Source: Brachymonas wangyanguii (GTDB lineage Bacteria; Pseudomonadota; Gammaproteobacteria; Burkholderiales; Burkholderiaceae_C). From it: a DNA stretch of 64,000 nucleotides. The stretch lies in the NCBI RefSeq assembly GCF_045055315.1, contig NZ_CP173677.1, forward strand, positions 186,001-250,000. The letters are read 5' to 3'. Both the position numbers and the translations under genes were made by a program. The notes below the pieces were generated by a model. The model saw only the letters and a program-made list of their open reading frames with translations, was not told where the DNA came from and ran no database searches. Positions 36,806 to 46,276 of this stretch are shown piece by piece. How positions within the stretch are numbered: the first letter of the stretch is position 1; the number at the start of each line of letters is the position of its first letter.

Positions 36806-39493
36806 ATGCAAGAAACCTACCAGCACCAAGCGATCGAGGCAGCCATCCAGGCCGCCTGGGGTCAGGATGACGTCTACCGCGTCGTTGAAACCACCGACAA
36901 GCCGCCGTATTACGCCTGCTCCATGCTGCCCTACCCGAGCGGCAAGCTGCACATGGGCCACGTGCGCAACTACACCATCAACGATATGCTCACGCGCCAC
37001 CTGCGCATGAAGGGCCACAGCGTGCTGATGCCGATGGGCTGGGACGCCTTCGGCCTGCCGGCCGAGAACGCGGCGCTCAAGAATGGCGTGCCGCCGGCCA
37101 AGTGGACCTACGACAACATCGCCTACATGAAGAAGCAGATGCAGGCGATGGGTCTGGCGATCGACTGGAGCCGCGAAGTGGCGACCTGCGATCCCGAGTA
37201 CTACCGCTGGAACCAGTGGCTGTTCCTGAAGATGCTGGAAAAAGGCATCGCCTACCGCAAGACCCAGGTTGTCAACTGGGACCCGGTGGACATGACGGTG
37301 CTGGCCAATGAGCAGGTGATCGACGGCCGCGGCTGGCGTACCGGCGCGCTGGTCGAGAAGAAGGAAATCCCCGGCTACTACCTGAAGATCACCGATTACG
37401 CGCAGGAGCTGCTGGACCATGTGCAGGTCGGCAACCCCAAGGCCACACTGGACGGCTGGCCCGAGCGTGTGCGCCTGATGCAGGAAAACTGGATCGGCAA
37501 GAGCGCCGGCGTGCGCTTTGCCTTCACCCACGATGTCGCCGGTGCCGATGGCAAGCTGATCGGTGATGGCCGCATGTACGTGTTCACCACGCGTGCCGAC
37601 ACCATCATGGGCGTCACCTTCTGCGCCGTGGCGGCCGAGCACCCGCTGGCGCTGCACGCGGCTGCCGGCAACCCGGAGCTGGCCGCCTTCATCGAGAAGT
37701 GCAAGCAGGGCGGCACCACCGAAGCCGAGCTGGCGCTCAAGGAAAAAGAGGGCATGCCGACCGGCCTGCACGTGGTGCACCCGATCAGCGGGGAGTCAGT
37801 GCCGCTGTGGGTCGGCAACTACGTGCTGATGGGTTATGGCGATGGCGCCGTGATGGGCGTGCCCGGCCATGACGAGCGCGATTTCGCCTTTGCCCTCAAG
37901 TACGGCATTCCGATCAAGCAGGTGGTGGATGTGCTCGGTGCCGAGCACTACGATTTCACGCGCTGGCAGGAGTGGTACGCCGACAAGACCAAGGGCATCA
38001 CCATCAACTCCGACAAGTTCAGCGGCCTGTCCTGCGCCGATGCGGTAGACAAGGTGGCGGCCGAGCTGTCGGCACTGGGCCTGGGCGAGAAAAAGACCAC
38101 CTGGCGCCTGCGCGACTGGGGCATCAGCCGCCAGCGCTACTGGGGCACGCCGATCCCGATCATCCACTGCGTCAGCTGCGGCCCGGTGCCGGTGCCCGAG
38201 AAGGACCTGCCGGTGGTGCTGCCTGATGACTGCATCCCGGACGGTTCCGGCAACCCGCTGCACAAGCACGAAGGCTTCCACGCCGGCGTCACCTGCCCGC
38301 AGTGCGGCAAGCCGGCGCGCCGCGAGACCGACACCATGGACACCTTCGTGGACAGTTCCTGGTACTTCATGCGCTACACCTGTGCGCAGAACAACACCGC
38401 CATGGTCGATTCGCGCACCAACTACTGGATGCCGATGGACCAGTACATCGGCGGTATCGAACACGCCATCCTGCACCTGCTGTATGCGCGCTTCTGGACC
38501 AAGGTGATGCGCGACATGGGCCTGGTGGACTGCGACGAGCCGTTCAAGCGCCTGCTGACGCAGGGCATGGTGCTCAACCACATCTACAGCCGCCGCACCG
38601 CCAAGGGCGCCAAGGAATACTTCTGGCCGAGCGATGTCGACCATGTGCTGGATGAGGAAGGCAAGGTCATCGGCGCGAAGCTGAACAAGGCAGTGCCTAG
38701 CGCTGACGGCGAGCTGCCGGCGGGCACCGCGATTGACTACGAGGGCGTGGGCACCATGTCCAAGTCCAAGAACAACGGCGTGGATCCGCAGGCGCTGATC
38801 GACAAGTACGGTGCCGACACCGCGCGCCTGTACACCATGTTCACCGCACCGCCCGAGCTGACGCTGGAGTGGAACGATGCCGCGGTCGAAGGCAGCTACC
38901 GCTTCCTGCGCCGCGTCTGGAACTTTGCCGTCAAGCACCAGGCCGCCCTGCGCGCCGGCATTGCGGCACCGGAACTGGCCGCCATCAGCGCGGCCGGCAA
39001 GCAGCTGCGCTTCGAGATCCACACCACGCTGGGCCAGGCCAACTACGACTACGAGCGCATGCAGTACAACACGGTGGTGTCTGCCGTGATGAAGATGCTG
39101 AATACGCTGGAAGCGGCCAAGTTGACGGAGAGCGCCGACGACCAGGCTGCGCTGGCCGAGAGTTTCTCGATCCTGCTGCGCGTGCTCTACCCGGTGTGTC
39201 CGCACGCCACCTGCCACCTGTGGAACGAGCTCGGCTACGCGGCTGTCAGCGGCCCGCTGCTGGACGCGCCCTGGCCGGCAGTCGACCCGGCAGCGCTGGT
39301 GCAGGACGAGATCGAGCTGATGCTGCAGATCAACGGCAAGCTGCGCGGCAGCATCCGTGTGCCGGCCGATGCCGACAAGGACGCGATCGAGGCGGTTGCG
39401 CTGGCGACCGAGGCCTTTGCCAAGTTTGCCGAGGGTGCCAAGCCGAAGAAGGTGGTAGTGGTGCCCAAGCGCCTGGTCAACATCGTGGTCTGA
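36806..39493 (+). CDS. leuS: Leucyl-tRNA synthetase
   Basis: The 895-residue class I synthetase has the HIGH-type motif in PYPSGKLHMGH (to residue 52). The editing domain has TTRADTIMGVTFCAVAAEHPL, followed by a zinc-type module CPQCGKPARRETDTMDTFVDSSWYF. The KMSKS motif reads TMSKS (residues 651-655) in GTMSKSKNNGVDP, so the first lysine is threonine. The length is a little over E. coli LeuS (860). It starts the leuS-lptE-holA unit. Confidence 0.97.
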   Translation: MQETYQHQAIEAAIQAAWGQDDVYRVVETTDKPPYYACSMLPYPSGKLHMGHVRNYTINDMLTRHLRMKGHSVLMPMGWDAFGLPAENAALKNGVPPAKWTYDNIAYMKKQMQAMGLAIDWSREVATCDPEYYRWNQWLFLKMLEKGIAYRKTQVVNWDPVDMTVLANEQVIDGRGWRTGALVEKKEIPGYYLKITDYAQELLDHVQVGNPKATLDGWPERVRLMQENWIGKSAGVRFAFTHDVAGADGKLIGDGRMYVFTTRADTIMGVTFCAVAAEHPLALHAAAGNPELAAFIEKCKQGGTTEAELALKEKEGMPTGLHVVHPISGESVPLWVGNYVLMGYGDGAVMGVPGHDERDFAFALKYGIPIKQVVDVLGAEHYDFTRWQEWYADKTKGITINSDKFSGLSCADAVDKVAAELSALGLGEKKTTWRLRDWGISRQRYWGTPIPIIHCVSCGPVPVPEKDLPVVLPDDCIPDGSGNPLHKHEGFHAGVTCPQCGKPARRETDTMDTFVDSSWYFMRYTCAQNNTAMVDSRTNYWMPMDQYIGGIEHAILHLLYARFWTKVMRDMGLVDCDEPFKRLLTQGMVLNHIYSRRTAKGAKEYFWPSDVDHVLDEEGKVIGAKLNKAVPSADGELPAGTAIDYEGVGTMSKSKNNGVDPQALIDKYGADTARLYTMFTAPPELTLEWNDAAVEGSYRFLRRVWNFAVKHQAALRAGIAAPELAAISAAGKQLRFEIHTTLGQANYDYERMQYNTVVSAVMKMLNTLEAAKLTESADDQAALAESFSILLRVLYPVCPHATCHLWNELGYAAVSGPLLDAPWPAVDPAALVQDEIELMLQINGKLRGSIRVPADADKDAIEAVALATEAFAKFAEGAKPKKVVVVPKRLVNIVV

Positions 39494-39503
39494 GGAGAAC
39501 GGC

Positions 39504-40001
39504 ATGCAGCGCAGACAGATTCTGGCCATCACGGCACTGGGCGCCAGCAGCCTGCTGGGCGCCTGCGGCTTCCGTCTGCGCGGCAAGGCCGATTACGCTT
39601 TTGGTGCCATCTACGTGGCACCGGCCGAGCGCGATACGGTCAACCACTTCGTGCGGCGCATGCTGGGCCACCAGCAGGCGCAACTGGCCAGCAGTGCCGA
39701 GAGCGCCGATGTGGTGCTGCGCATCCTGCAGGACCAGCCGAGCCAGAGCACCGAAGTGATTACCTCCAGCGGTCTGGCGCAGGAAGTGACGCTGGGGCTG
39801 GCCGTCACCTTTGATGCCGTGGATCGCCAGGGCCGCACGCTGATGGCACCGGCCACCATCCGCCTGGTACGTGATATCAACTACAGCGAAACCTACCAGC
39901 TGTCCAAGGTCGCCGAGATCCAGGGCCTGTACCGAGACATGCGTATCGACGCCGCGCGCCAGATCCTGCGCCGCCTCGACGCCGTACAAGAACCCCGCTG
40001 A
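39504..40001 (+). CDS. lptE: LPS-assembly lipoprotein LptE
   Basis: The 165-residue protein has a signal peptide with lipobox (LLGAC, Cys21), then GFRLRGKADYAF, the expected LptE start. LptE plugs the LptD barrel and helps deliver lipopolysaccharide to the outer leaflet. Sequence after the start is poorly conserved in general; identification rests on the start motif, size and position between leuS and holA, which is the standard order. A GAGGAGAA site precedes the ATG. Confidence 0.92.
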   Translation: MQRRQILAITALGASSLLGACGFRLRGKADYAFGAIYVAPAERDTVNHFVRRMLGHQQAQLASSAESADVVLRILQDQPSQSTEVITSSGLAQEVTLGLAVTFDAVDRQGRTLMAPATIRLVRDINYSETYQLSKVAEIQGLYRDMRIDAARQILRRLDAVQEPR

Positions 40002-40008
40002 TTGCTGC

Positions 40009-41070
40009 ATGCAGATTTACGCTGACCATCTGGCCGCCCACCTGAAACAGGGCTTGCGTTCGCTTTACACCGTGCACGGCAATGAGCCCTTGCTGGTGCA
40101 GGAGGCGGTCGATGCCATCCGCGCCACGGCGCGCCAGTCCGGTTACACCGAGCGCACCTCGCACACGGTGCAGGGCGCGAACTACGACTGGGGCGAAGTG
40201 GTGGCGGCGACGCAATCGCTGTCGCTGTTTGCCGATCGCCAGATCGTCGAGATCCATGTGCCTGGCGGCAAGCCCGGCAAGGAGGGCTCGCAGGCGCTGC
40301 AGCAGGTCGCCGAATCGGCGCAGGGCAATGACGGCACGTTGGTGATCGTGACGCTGCCGCGGCTGGACAAGCAGACGAAGGCATCGGCCTGGTTTGTCGC
40401 GCTGGAAAACCAGGGCGTCACCGTGCCGGTGGAAAGCGTGGAGCGCAATGCGCTGCCGCAATGGATTGCCCAGCGCCTGCGCCTGCAAGGCCAGCATGTG
40501 GCGGCCGGCGCCGAGGGCGAGCATGCGCTGCGCTTCTTTGCCGACCGCGTCGAGGGCAACCTGCTGGCGGCGCACCAGGAGGTGCAGAAACTCGGCTTGC
40601 TCTATCCGCATGGCGAGCTCAGCGCGCAGCAGATCGAGGCGGCCGTGCTCAACGTGGCGCGTTACGACGTGTTCAAGCTGAGCGAGGCAGTGCTGGCTGG
40701 CCAGTTCGAGCGCGTGCAGCGCATGATGGACGGGCTGCAGGCCGAAGGTGAAAGCGAGGTGCTGGTGCACTACGCGCTGGCCGAGGACATCCGCGCGCTC
40801 GAGCGTGTGCGCGAGGCGCTGGACCAGGGCAAGCCGCTGCCGATGGCGCTGCGCGAACAGCGCATCTGGGGCATGCGCGAGCGCCTGTTCGAGCGCGTGG
40901 CGCCGCGCATGACGGCGACTTCGTTGGCCGGCCTGCTGCATGCCGCCCACGTGGTGGACGGCATCGTGAAAGGGATCAAGAGCCCGGATTGGCCGGTGGA
41001 TAGCTGGCAGGCGCTGCAGCGCCTGGCCTTGCAGCTGTGCCGTCAGGCGGCCGAGGCGCGTCCGCGCTGA
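40009..41070 (+). CDS. holA: DNA polymerase III subunit delta
   Basis: The 353-residue clamp-loader subunit opens the beta clamp. The N terminus MQIYADHLAAHLKQGLRSLYTVHGNEPLLVQEAVDAIR is typical, followed by LFADRQIVEIHVPGGKPGKEG, NVARYDVFKLSEAVLAG and EDIRALERVREAL. It follows lptE after 7 bases. Its last 95 bases overlap the end of the convergent mechanosensitive channel gene. Confidence 0.95.
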   Translation: MQIYADHLAAHLKQGLRSLYTVHGNEPLLVQEAVDAIRATARQSGYTERTSHTVQGANYDWGEVVAATQSLSLFADRQIVEIHVPGGKPGKEGSQALQQVAESAQGNDGTLVIVTLPRLDKQTKASAWFVALENQGVTVPVESVERNALPQWIAQRLRLQGQHVAAGAEGEHALRFFADRVEGNLLAAHQEVQKLGLLYPHGELSAQQIEAAVLNVARYDVFKLSEAVLAGQFERVQRMMDGLQAEGESEVLVHYALAEDIRALERVREALDQGKPLPMALREQRIWGMRERLFERVAPRMTATSLAGLLHAAHVVDGIVKGIKSPDWPVDSWQALQRLALQLCRQAAEARPR

Positions 41071-42385
41071 ACATCCAGGCCTCTGGTCGCAGCTGGCGCA
41101 TGTCAAAGCCGGTCGGCTGCTGGTACAGGCGCAGGCCGAACTCCGGCAGCTGCGCCAGCACATGGTCGAACAGGTCGCCCTGGATGCGCTCGTACTCGGT
41201 CCAGACAATGGTGTTGGTAAAGCAGTAGATCTCCACCGGAATGCCATGCGGCGACGGGTCCATGATGCGCACCATGCGCAGCATGTCCTGGCGGATTTCC
41301 GGGTGGTTTTCCAGATAGCTCAGCACATAGGCGCGGAAGGTGCCGAGGTTGGTCAGCCGGCGCAGGTTGGCCGGGTCGCCGGCGGCCTCCTTGGGCAGCT
41401 GCTCCAGCCGACGCTGGTTCTCGTCGGCAATCGCCACTTCCTTTTCGTGCAGGTAGCCGCGTAGCAGGTGCAAGCGGTGCAGCCGGGTGCGCTGCTCGTC
41501 GTTCAGGAACTGCACCGAGGTGGCATCGACCGGAATCGTGCGCTTGATGCGGCGGCCGCCCGAATCGCGCATGCCGCGCCAGTTGCGGTAGCTTTCCGAC
41601 ATCAGGCGCCAGGTCGGGATCGTGATGATGGTCTTGTCCCAGTTCTGCACCTTGACCGTGTGCAGCATCATGTCCACCACCTCGCCATCGGCACCGGCCT
41701 GCGGCATGTCGATCCAGTCGCCCACGCGCAGCAGGTCGTTGTTGGCCAGCTGCATGCCGGCGATGAAGGACAGGATGGTGTCCTTGAACACCAGCATCAG
41801 CACGGCGGACAAGGCACCCAGACCGGAGAGCAGCAGCAGCGGCGAGCGGTCGATCAGCACCGCCACCACCACGATCAGGCCGCCCATGGTCAGCAGCAGC
41901 TTGGCCAGCTGCACATAGCTCTTGAGCGACAGCTGCTGGCGCGGCGAAGTCATGGTGTGCAGCGACTGATAGGCCAGCAGCGCATCCAGCAGGGCGAGTA
42001 GCACGCGCACCACGTACCAGACCGCCAGCGCGGACAGCACGCTGGACATCAGCGTGAATACGGTGCCACTGGAAAACGGCGACAGCTGCATGCCGATCTG
42101 CACCAGCAGCGGCCCTGGCACACGGGCGGCGCGGCGCAGCACGCGCTCGTCCAGCACCACATGCACGCCGGCGGACAGGTTCTGCAGCCGGCCCATGACC
42201 TGGCGGCGCAAGGTCAGCAGAGCGAACTCCAGCAACAGGCGCAGCCCGATGGCCAGCGTCATCAGGCCGGCAAACAGCGTGAACATGCGCAGGCCGGGTG
42301 GCCAGGAGGCCGGCAGGGCCAGGGTGAGCTGTTGCAGCAGGACCTGCAGGCTGTCCTGCAGGTTGAGGTCGATGCGTTCAGGCAT
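40976..42385 (-). CDS. Mechanosensitive ion channel, MscS superfamily (YbdG-like)
   Basis: The 469-residue inner-membrane protein has about five hydrophobic segments. The pore-type helix and beta domain follow: LSGLGALSAVLMLVFKDTILSFIAGMQLANNDLLRVGDWIDMP, then GEVVDMMLHTVKVQNWDKTIITIPTWRLMSESYRNWRGM. The last part (SGGRRIKRTIPVDATSVQFL, VEIYCFTNTIVWTEYERIQGDLFDHVLAQL) is like E. coli YbdG. The ATG at 42385 is preferred over a TTG at 42391. The final ~32 residues are Ala/Pro-rich and encoded antisense to the end of holA, so this tail may be a read-through extension. Confidence 0.9.
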   Translation of the reverse strand: MPERIDLNLQDSLQVLLQQLTLALPASWPPGLRMFTLFAGLMTLAIGLRLLLEFALLTLRRQVMGRLQNLSAGVHVVLDERVLRRAARVPGPLLVQIGMQLSPFSSGTVFTLMSSVLSALAVWYVVRVLLALLDALLAYQSLHTMTSPRQQLSLKSYVQLAKLLLTMGGLIVVVAVLIDRSPLLLLSGLGALSAVLMLVFKDTILSFIAGMQLANNDLLRVGDWIDMPQAGADGEVVDMMLHTVKVQNWDKTIITIPTWRLMSESYRNWRGMRDSGGRRIKRTIPVDATSVQFLNDEQRTRLHRLHLLRGYLHEKEVAIADENQRRLEQLPKEAAGDPANLRRLTNLGTFRAYVLSYLENHPEIRQDMLRMVRIMDPSPHGIPVEIYCFTNTIVWTEYERIQGDLFDHVLAQLPEFGLRLYQQPTGFDMRQLRPEAWMFSADAPRPPDGTAARPGAAAPASYPPANPGS

Positions 42386-42529
42386 GGGCAAACAGGTGCG
42401 ACAGCCGGGGCTGCCGGCCGGGATCGTTAACGGAAATGCGTCATGCAGCTTATCATGGAGGGATGGGCCCCTGTGGCCAGGTTGCCGGATGGGCTGGCAG
42501 CCTCCCTGTTATTCCGGATTCCAAGCGTC

Positions 42530-43810
42530 ATGAGTACCGATGTGCATGTCCTGATGCAGCAGATGGGCGAACGCGCCCGCGCTGCCTCCACCCTGATGGC
42601 GCGCGCCAGCGCCGCCCACAAGAACACCGCCTTGCGCGAACTGGCACGCCTGCTGGGCGAGGCCGGCGCGCAACTGGCCGATGCGAATGCAAAAGACATC
42701 GCGCGCGCCGAGCAGAACGGCCTGAGCGCGCCGATGGTGGACCGCCTGCGCCTGACGCCGAAAGTGATCGAGACCCTGCAGGAAGGCTGCCTGCAGCTGG
42801 CCGCCATGCCGGACGCGATTGGCACCATCAGCGGCATGCAGGAGCAGCCCAGCGGCATCCGCGTTGGCCAGATGCGCGTGCCGATTGGCGTGTTCGGAAT
42901 GATTTTCGAGAGCCGTCCCAACGTCACCATCGAGGCTGCCAGCCTGAGCATCAAGAGCGGCAACGCCTGCATCCTGCGCGGCGGCAGCGAGGCGATCGAT
43001 TCCAACCTGGCACTGGCGGCGCTGGTGGCACAGGCGCTGCAGGCGGCTGGCCTGCCGGCTGATGCGGTGCAGATGGTGCCGACTACCGATCGAGTCGCGG
43101 TGGGCCGCCTGATCGCCATGCCCGAGTACGTGGACGTGATCATCCCGCGTGGCGGCAAGAGCCTGATCGAACGCATCAGCGCCGAGGCCAAGGTGCCAGT
43201 GATCAAGCACCTGGATGGCAACTGCCACACTTACGTGGATGATCCCTGCGATCTGGACATGGCGGTCAAGGTGGCCGATAACGCCAAGACGCAGAAATAC
43301 AGCCCCTGCAACGCGACCGAAAGCCTGCTGGTGGCCGAGGCCGTGGCAGCTGATTTCCTCCCGCGCATTGGCCGCATCTATCAGGACAAGGGCGTGGAAA
43401 TGCGCTGCGATGCCGCATCGCGCGCGATTCTGGCAGCCGCGCTGCCGCAGGCGCAACTGGTGGACGCCAGCGAAGAGGACTGGGGCACCGAGTATCTGGC
43501 AGCAGTGATCAGCATCAAGGTCGTGGGCGGGCTGGACGAGGCGATTGCGCATATCAACCGCTATTCCTCGCAGCACACCGAAGCGATCCTCACCACCGAT
43601 CACATCCACGCCCAGCGCTTCCTGCGCGAGGTGGACTCCAGCAGCGTGATGGTCAACGCCAGTACGCGTTTTGCTGACGGCTTCGAATACGGTCTGGGTG
43701 CCGAAATCGGCATCAGCACCGACAAGTTCCACGCGCGTGGCCCGGTCGGCATCGAAGGCCTGACCTCGCTCAAGTACGTGGTGCTGGGGCAGGGCGAAGT
43801 GCGGAACTGA
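42530..43810 (+). CDS. proA: Gamma-glutamyl phosphate reductase
   Basis: The 426-residue enzyme makes glutamate-5-semialdehyde, the second step of proline synthesis. Motifs include VPIGVFGMIFESRPNVTIEAA, the NADPH-binding ILRGGSEAIDSN, IPRGGKSLIERISAEAKVPVIKHLDGNCHTYVD and the catalytic cysteine C260 in SPCNATESLLVAE. FADGFEYGLGAEIGISTDKFHARGPVG is near the end. The ATG at 42530 is the family start. proC, the next enzyme of the pathway, is in this window at 61.8 kb; proB is absent. Confidence 0.97.
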   Translation: MSTDVHVLMQQMGERARAASTLMARASAAHKNTALRELARLLGEAGAQLADANAKDIARAEQNGLSAPMVDRLRLTPKVIETLQEGCLQLAAMPDAIGTISGMQEQPSGIRVGQMRVPIGVFGMIFESRPNVTIEAASLSIKSGNACILRGGSEAIDSNLALAALVAQALQAAGLPADAVQMVPTTDRVAVGRLIAMPEYVDVIIPRGGKSLIERISAEAKVPVIKHLDGNCHTYVDDPCDLDMAVKVADNAKTQKYSPCNATESLLVAEAVAADFLPRIGRIYQDKGVEMRCDAASRAILAAALPQAQLVDASEEDWGTEYLAAVISIKVVGGLDEAIAHINRYSSQHTEAILTTDHIHAQRFLREVDSSSVMVNASTRFADGFEYGLGAEIGISTDKFHARGPVGIEGLTSLKYVVLGQGEVRN

Positions 43811-43833
43811 GTGCTGCCAGCGGCAGCCGGGGC

Positions 43834-44358
43834 CTAGTCCTCGCTGCCGCGCAGCACCTGCCGCACCACATCGCCGCCAAAGCCGCGGCTGGCGAGAAAG
43901 CGCATCTGCTTCGCACGTTCCTGCGGCGTGGCGGGCGGCTGGCTGAACTTGCGCTGCCAGACTTCGCGCGCACGTTCCAGTTCCGTGCCTTCGAGCGTGT
44001 CCAGCGCCTGTTCAATGGTGCTGTCGTCCAGGCCCTTGCGGCGCAGCTCCTGCGCGATGCGTGCCGTACCGAGCTTGCCGGCACGGCGATAGACCAGCGA
44101 TTGCGCGGCGCGCTCGTCGGACTGGAACTGCTTGTGCTGCATCTCGTCCAGCACGGCGTGGATGGCGGCCAGACGCTCTGCCGGCTCCAGGCCGGCTTCC
44201 GGGGGCTGGAGTTCGGCTTCGGTCAACGCGTCGGCATGGGCGCGGGCGCGCAGTTCCAGCCAGTGCAGCAGCTTGCGCTCCATCTCGGCACGCGAATAAT
44301 CGCGCGCTGCCAGCAGCGCCAGCGCCTTGCCCTTGAGCGAGAGGGTGACGGGGCGCAT
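43834..44358 (-). CDS. recX: Recombination regulatory protein RecX
   Basis: RecX caps RecA filaments and limits their growth. The 174-residue basic helical protein starts LSLKGKALALLAARDYSRAEMERKLLHWL and has the three-helix repeats typical of RecX (VYRRAGKLGTARIAQELRRKGLDDSTIEQAL). It ends with QMRFLASRGFGGDVVRQVLRG. It follows recA after 32 bases on the same strand, so it is probably made from the recA transcript. It is convergent with proA (23 bases). Confidence 0.95.
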   Translation of the reverse strand: MRPVTLSLKGKALALLAARDYSRAEMERKLLHWLELRARAHADALTEAELQPPEAGLEPAERLAAIHAVLDEMQHKQFQSDERAAQSLVYRRAGKLGTARIAQELRRKGLDDSTIEQALDTLEGTELERAREVWQRKFSQPPATPQERAKQMRFLASRGFGGDVVRQVLRGSED

Positions 44359-44390
44359 GTCAGCAGCGCTCCCGCCACGACTGGCTGCGA

Positions 44391-45461
<1,071 letters not shown>

Positions 45462-45492
45462 GGAATGCTCCTGGTTAAATGAGGTGAAAAGT

Positions 45493-45521
45493 ATTATATG
45501 TCAAAACATACAGCATGTATG
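45493..45521 (-). promoter_or_regulatory. recA promoter with LexA-like SOS box and overlapping palindrome
   Basis: On the minus strand a consensus TATAAT (45493-45498) is preceded by CTGT-N8-ACAT (45498-45513), one base from the betaproteobacterial LexA pattern CTGT-N8-ACAG. A 6-base-arm palindrome, CATACA/TGTATG (45507-45521, 3-base spacer), covers the -35 region. LexA binding here would block recA transcription. The palindrome could also serve the divergent MarR-type gene. Confidence 0.6.
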
Positions 45522-45580
45522 CATGAGCAGGAGTATAGGCGAGGGTAGAATCAAAAAATCATGATTAAAGGGCAGTTTGC

Positions 45581-46069
45581 ATGACTAACTATCTGCAGGA
45601 ACCACGCTATACCACGGGCGATTGGCGCGCCAGCCATCTGGGCCGCCTGCTCGGCGAAGCCTTGCGCCGCTTTGATGCACGCGTGCTGCAGCTGATGGCA
45701 CACGATCCCGAAGTGCCGCTGGCGCTGTCCAACTTGGCAGCGCGGCAGCAGGTGAGTGCGGCACATGTGCACATCACGCGGCATTTGTCCTTGCAAGGCA
45801 ACCGGCTGACCGAGCTGGCCGAGGCTGCCGGCATGCGCAAGCAGGCCATGGCGGCCCTGGTGGACCAGTGCGAGGCCTGGGGCATCGTGCAGCGCGGGCC
45901 CGATCCGCGCGATGCGCGTGCGCGCCTGATCGTGTTCACGCCGCAGGGTCTGGCCTGGTTGGGTGGTTTTGAGCGCGCCGTGGCGCAGGCAGAGCGTGAA
46001 TTTCGTGAGGCGGTGGGGACGGAGGTGGCGACGGTGGTGGCGCTGGGGCTGGAGGTGTACAACCAGTAA
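45581..46069 (+). CDS. MarR family transcriptional regulator
   Basis: The 162-residue DNA-binding protein has a winged-helix region: HITRHLSLQGNRLTELAEAAGMRKQAMAALVDQCEAWGIVQRGPDPRDARARLIVFTPQGLAWL, with recognition helix KQAMAALVDQC and wing RGPDPRDARARLIVFT. It is divergent from recA with 119 bases between starts and lies just before the trimeric autotransporter locus, so it might regulate it, which is untested. An AAAGGG site precedes the ATG. Confidence 0.88.
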   Translation: MTNYLQEPRYTTGDWRASHLGRLLGEALRRFDARVLQLMAHDPEVPLALSNLAARQQVSAAHVHITRHLSLQGNRLTELAEAAGMRKQAMAALVDQCEAWGIVQRGPDPRDARARLIVFTPQGLAWLGGFERAVAQAEREFREAVGTEVATVVALGLEVYNQ

Positions 46070-46276
46070 GCTAGGCCTGTCAGGGACTGTTGTTCAGGAG
46101 AATGGGGAGATCAGAATGAGATAACTGTCTGTACTGTGACATTTTTCACACTTGAGACTTAACCGACTAGCTTGGTTAAGAGATGCAAAAGATTGCAGGG
46201 GTTATATAACTTTTTTATGTAAATAGATGCATGCAACATGCTGCATTGGTTGCTTTGTCAATGATGAGGTGGAGAC
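46070..46276 (+). promoter_or_regulatory. AT-rich leader upstream of trimeric autotransporter gene
   Basis: The ~200 bases before the adhesin start are much richer in A and T than the surroundings. They contain a 7-base inverted repeat (46158-46164 and 46174-46180), a perfect 10-base palindrome GTTATATAAC (46201-46210) followed by a T run, and a short GCATG/CATGC repeat (46229-46241). A GAGGTGGAG ribosome binding site precedes the ATG at 46277. This is probably the adhesin promoter and leader. Confidence 0.5.
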
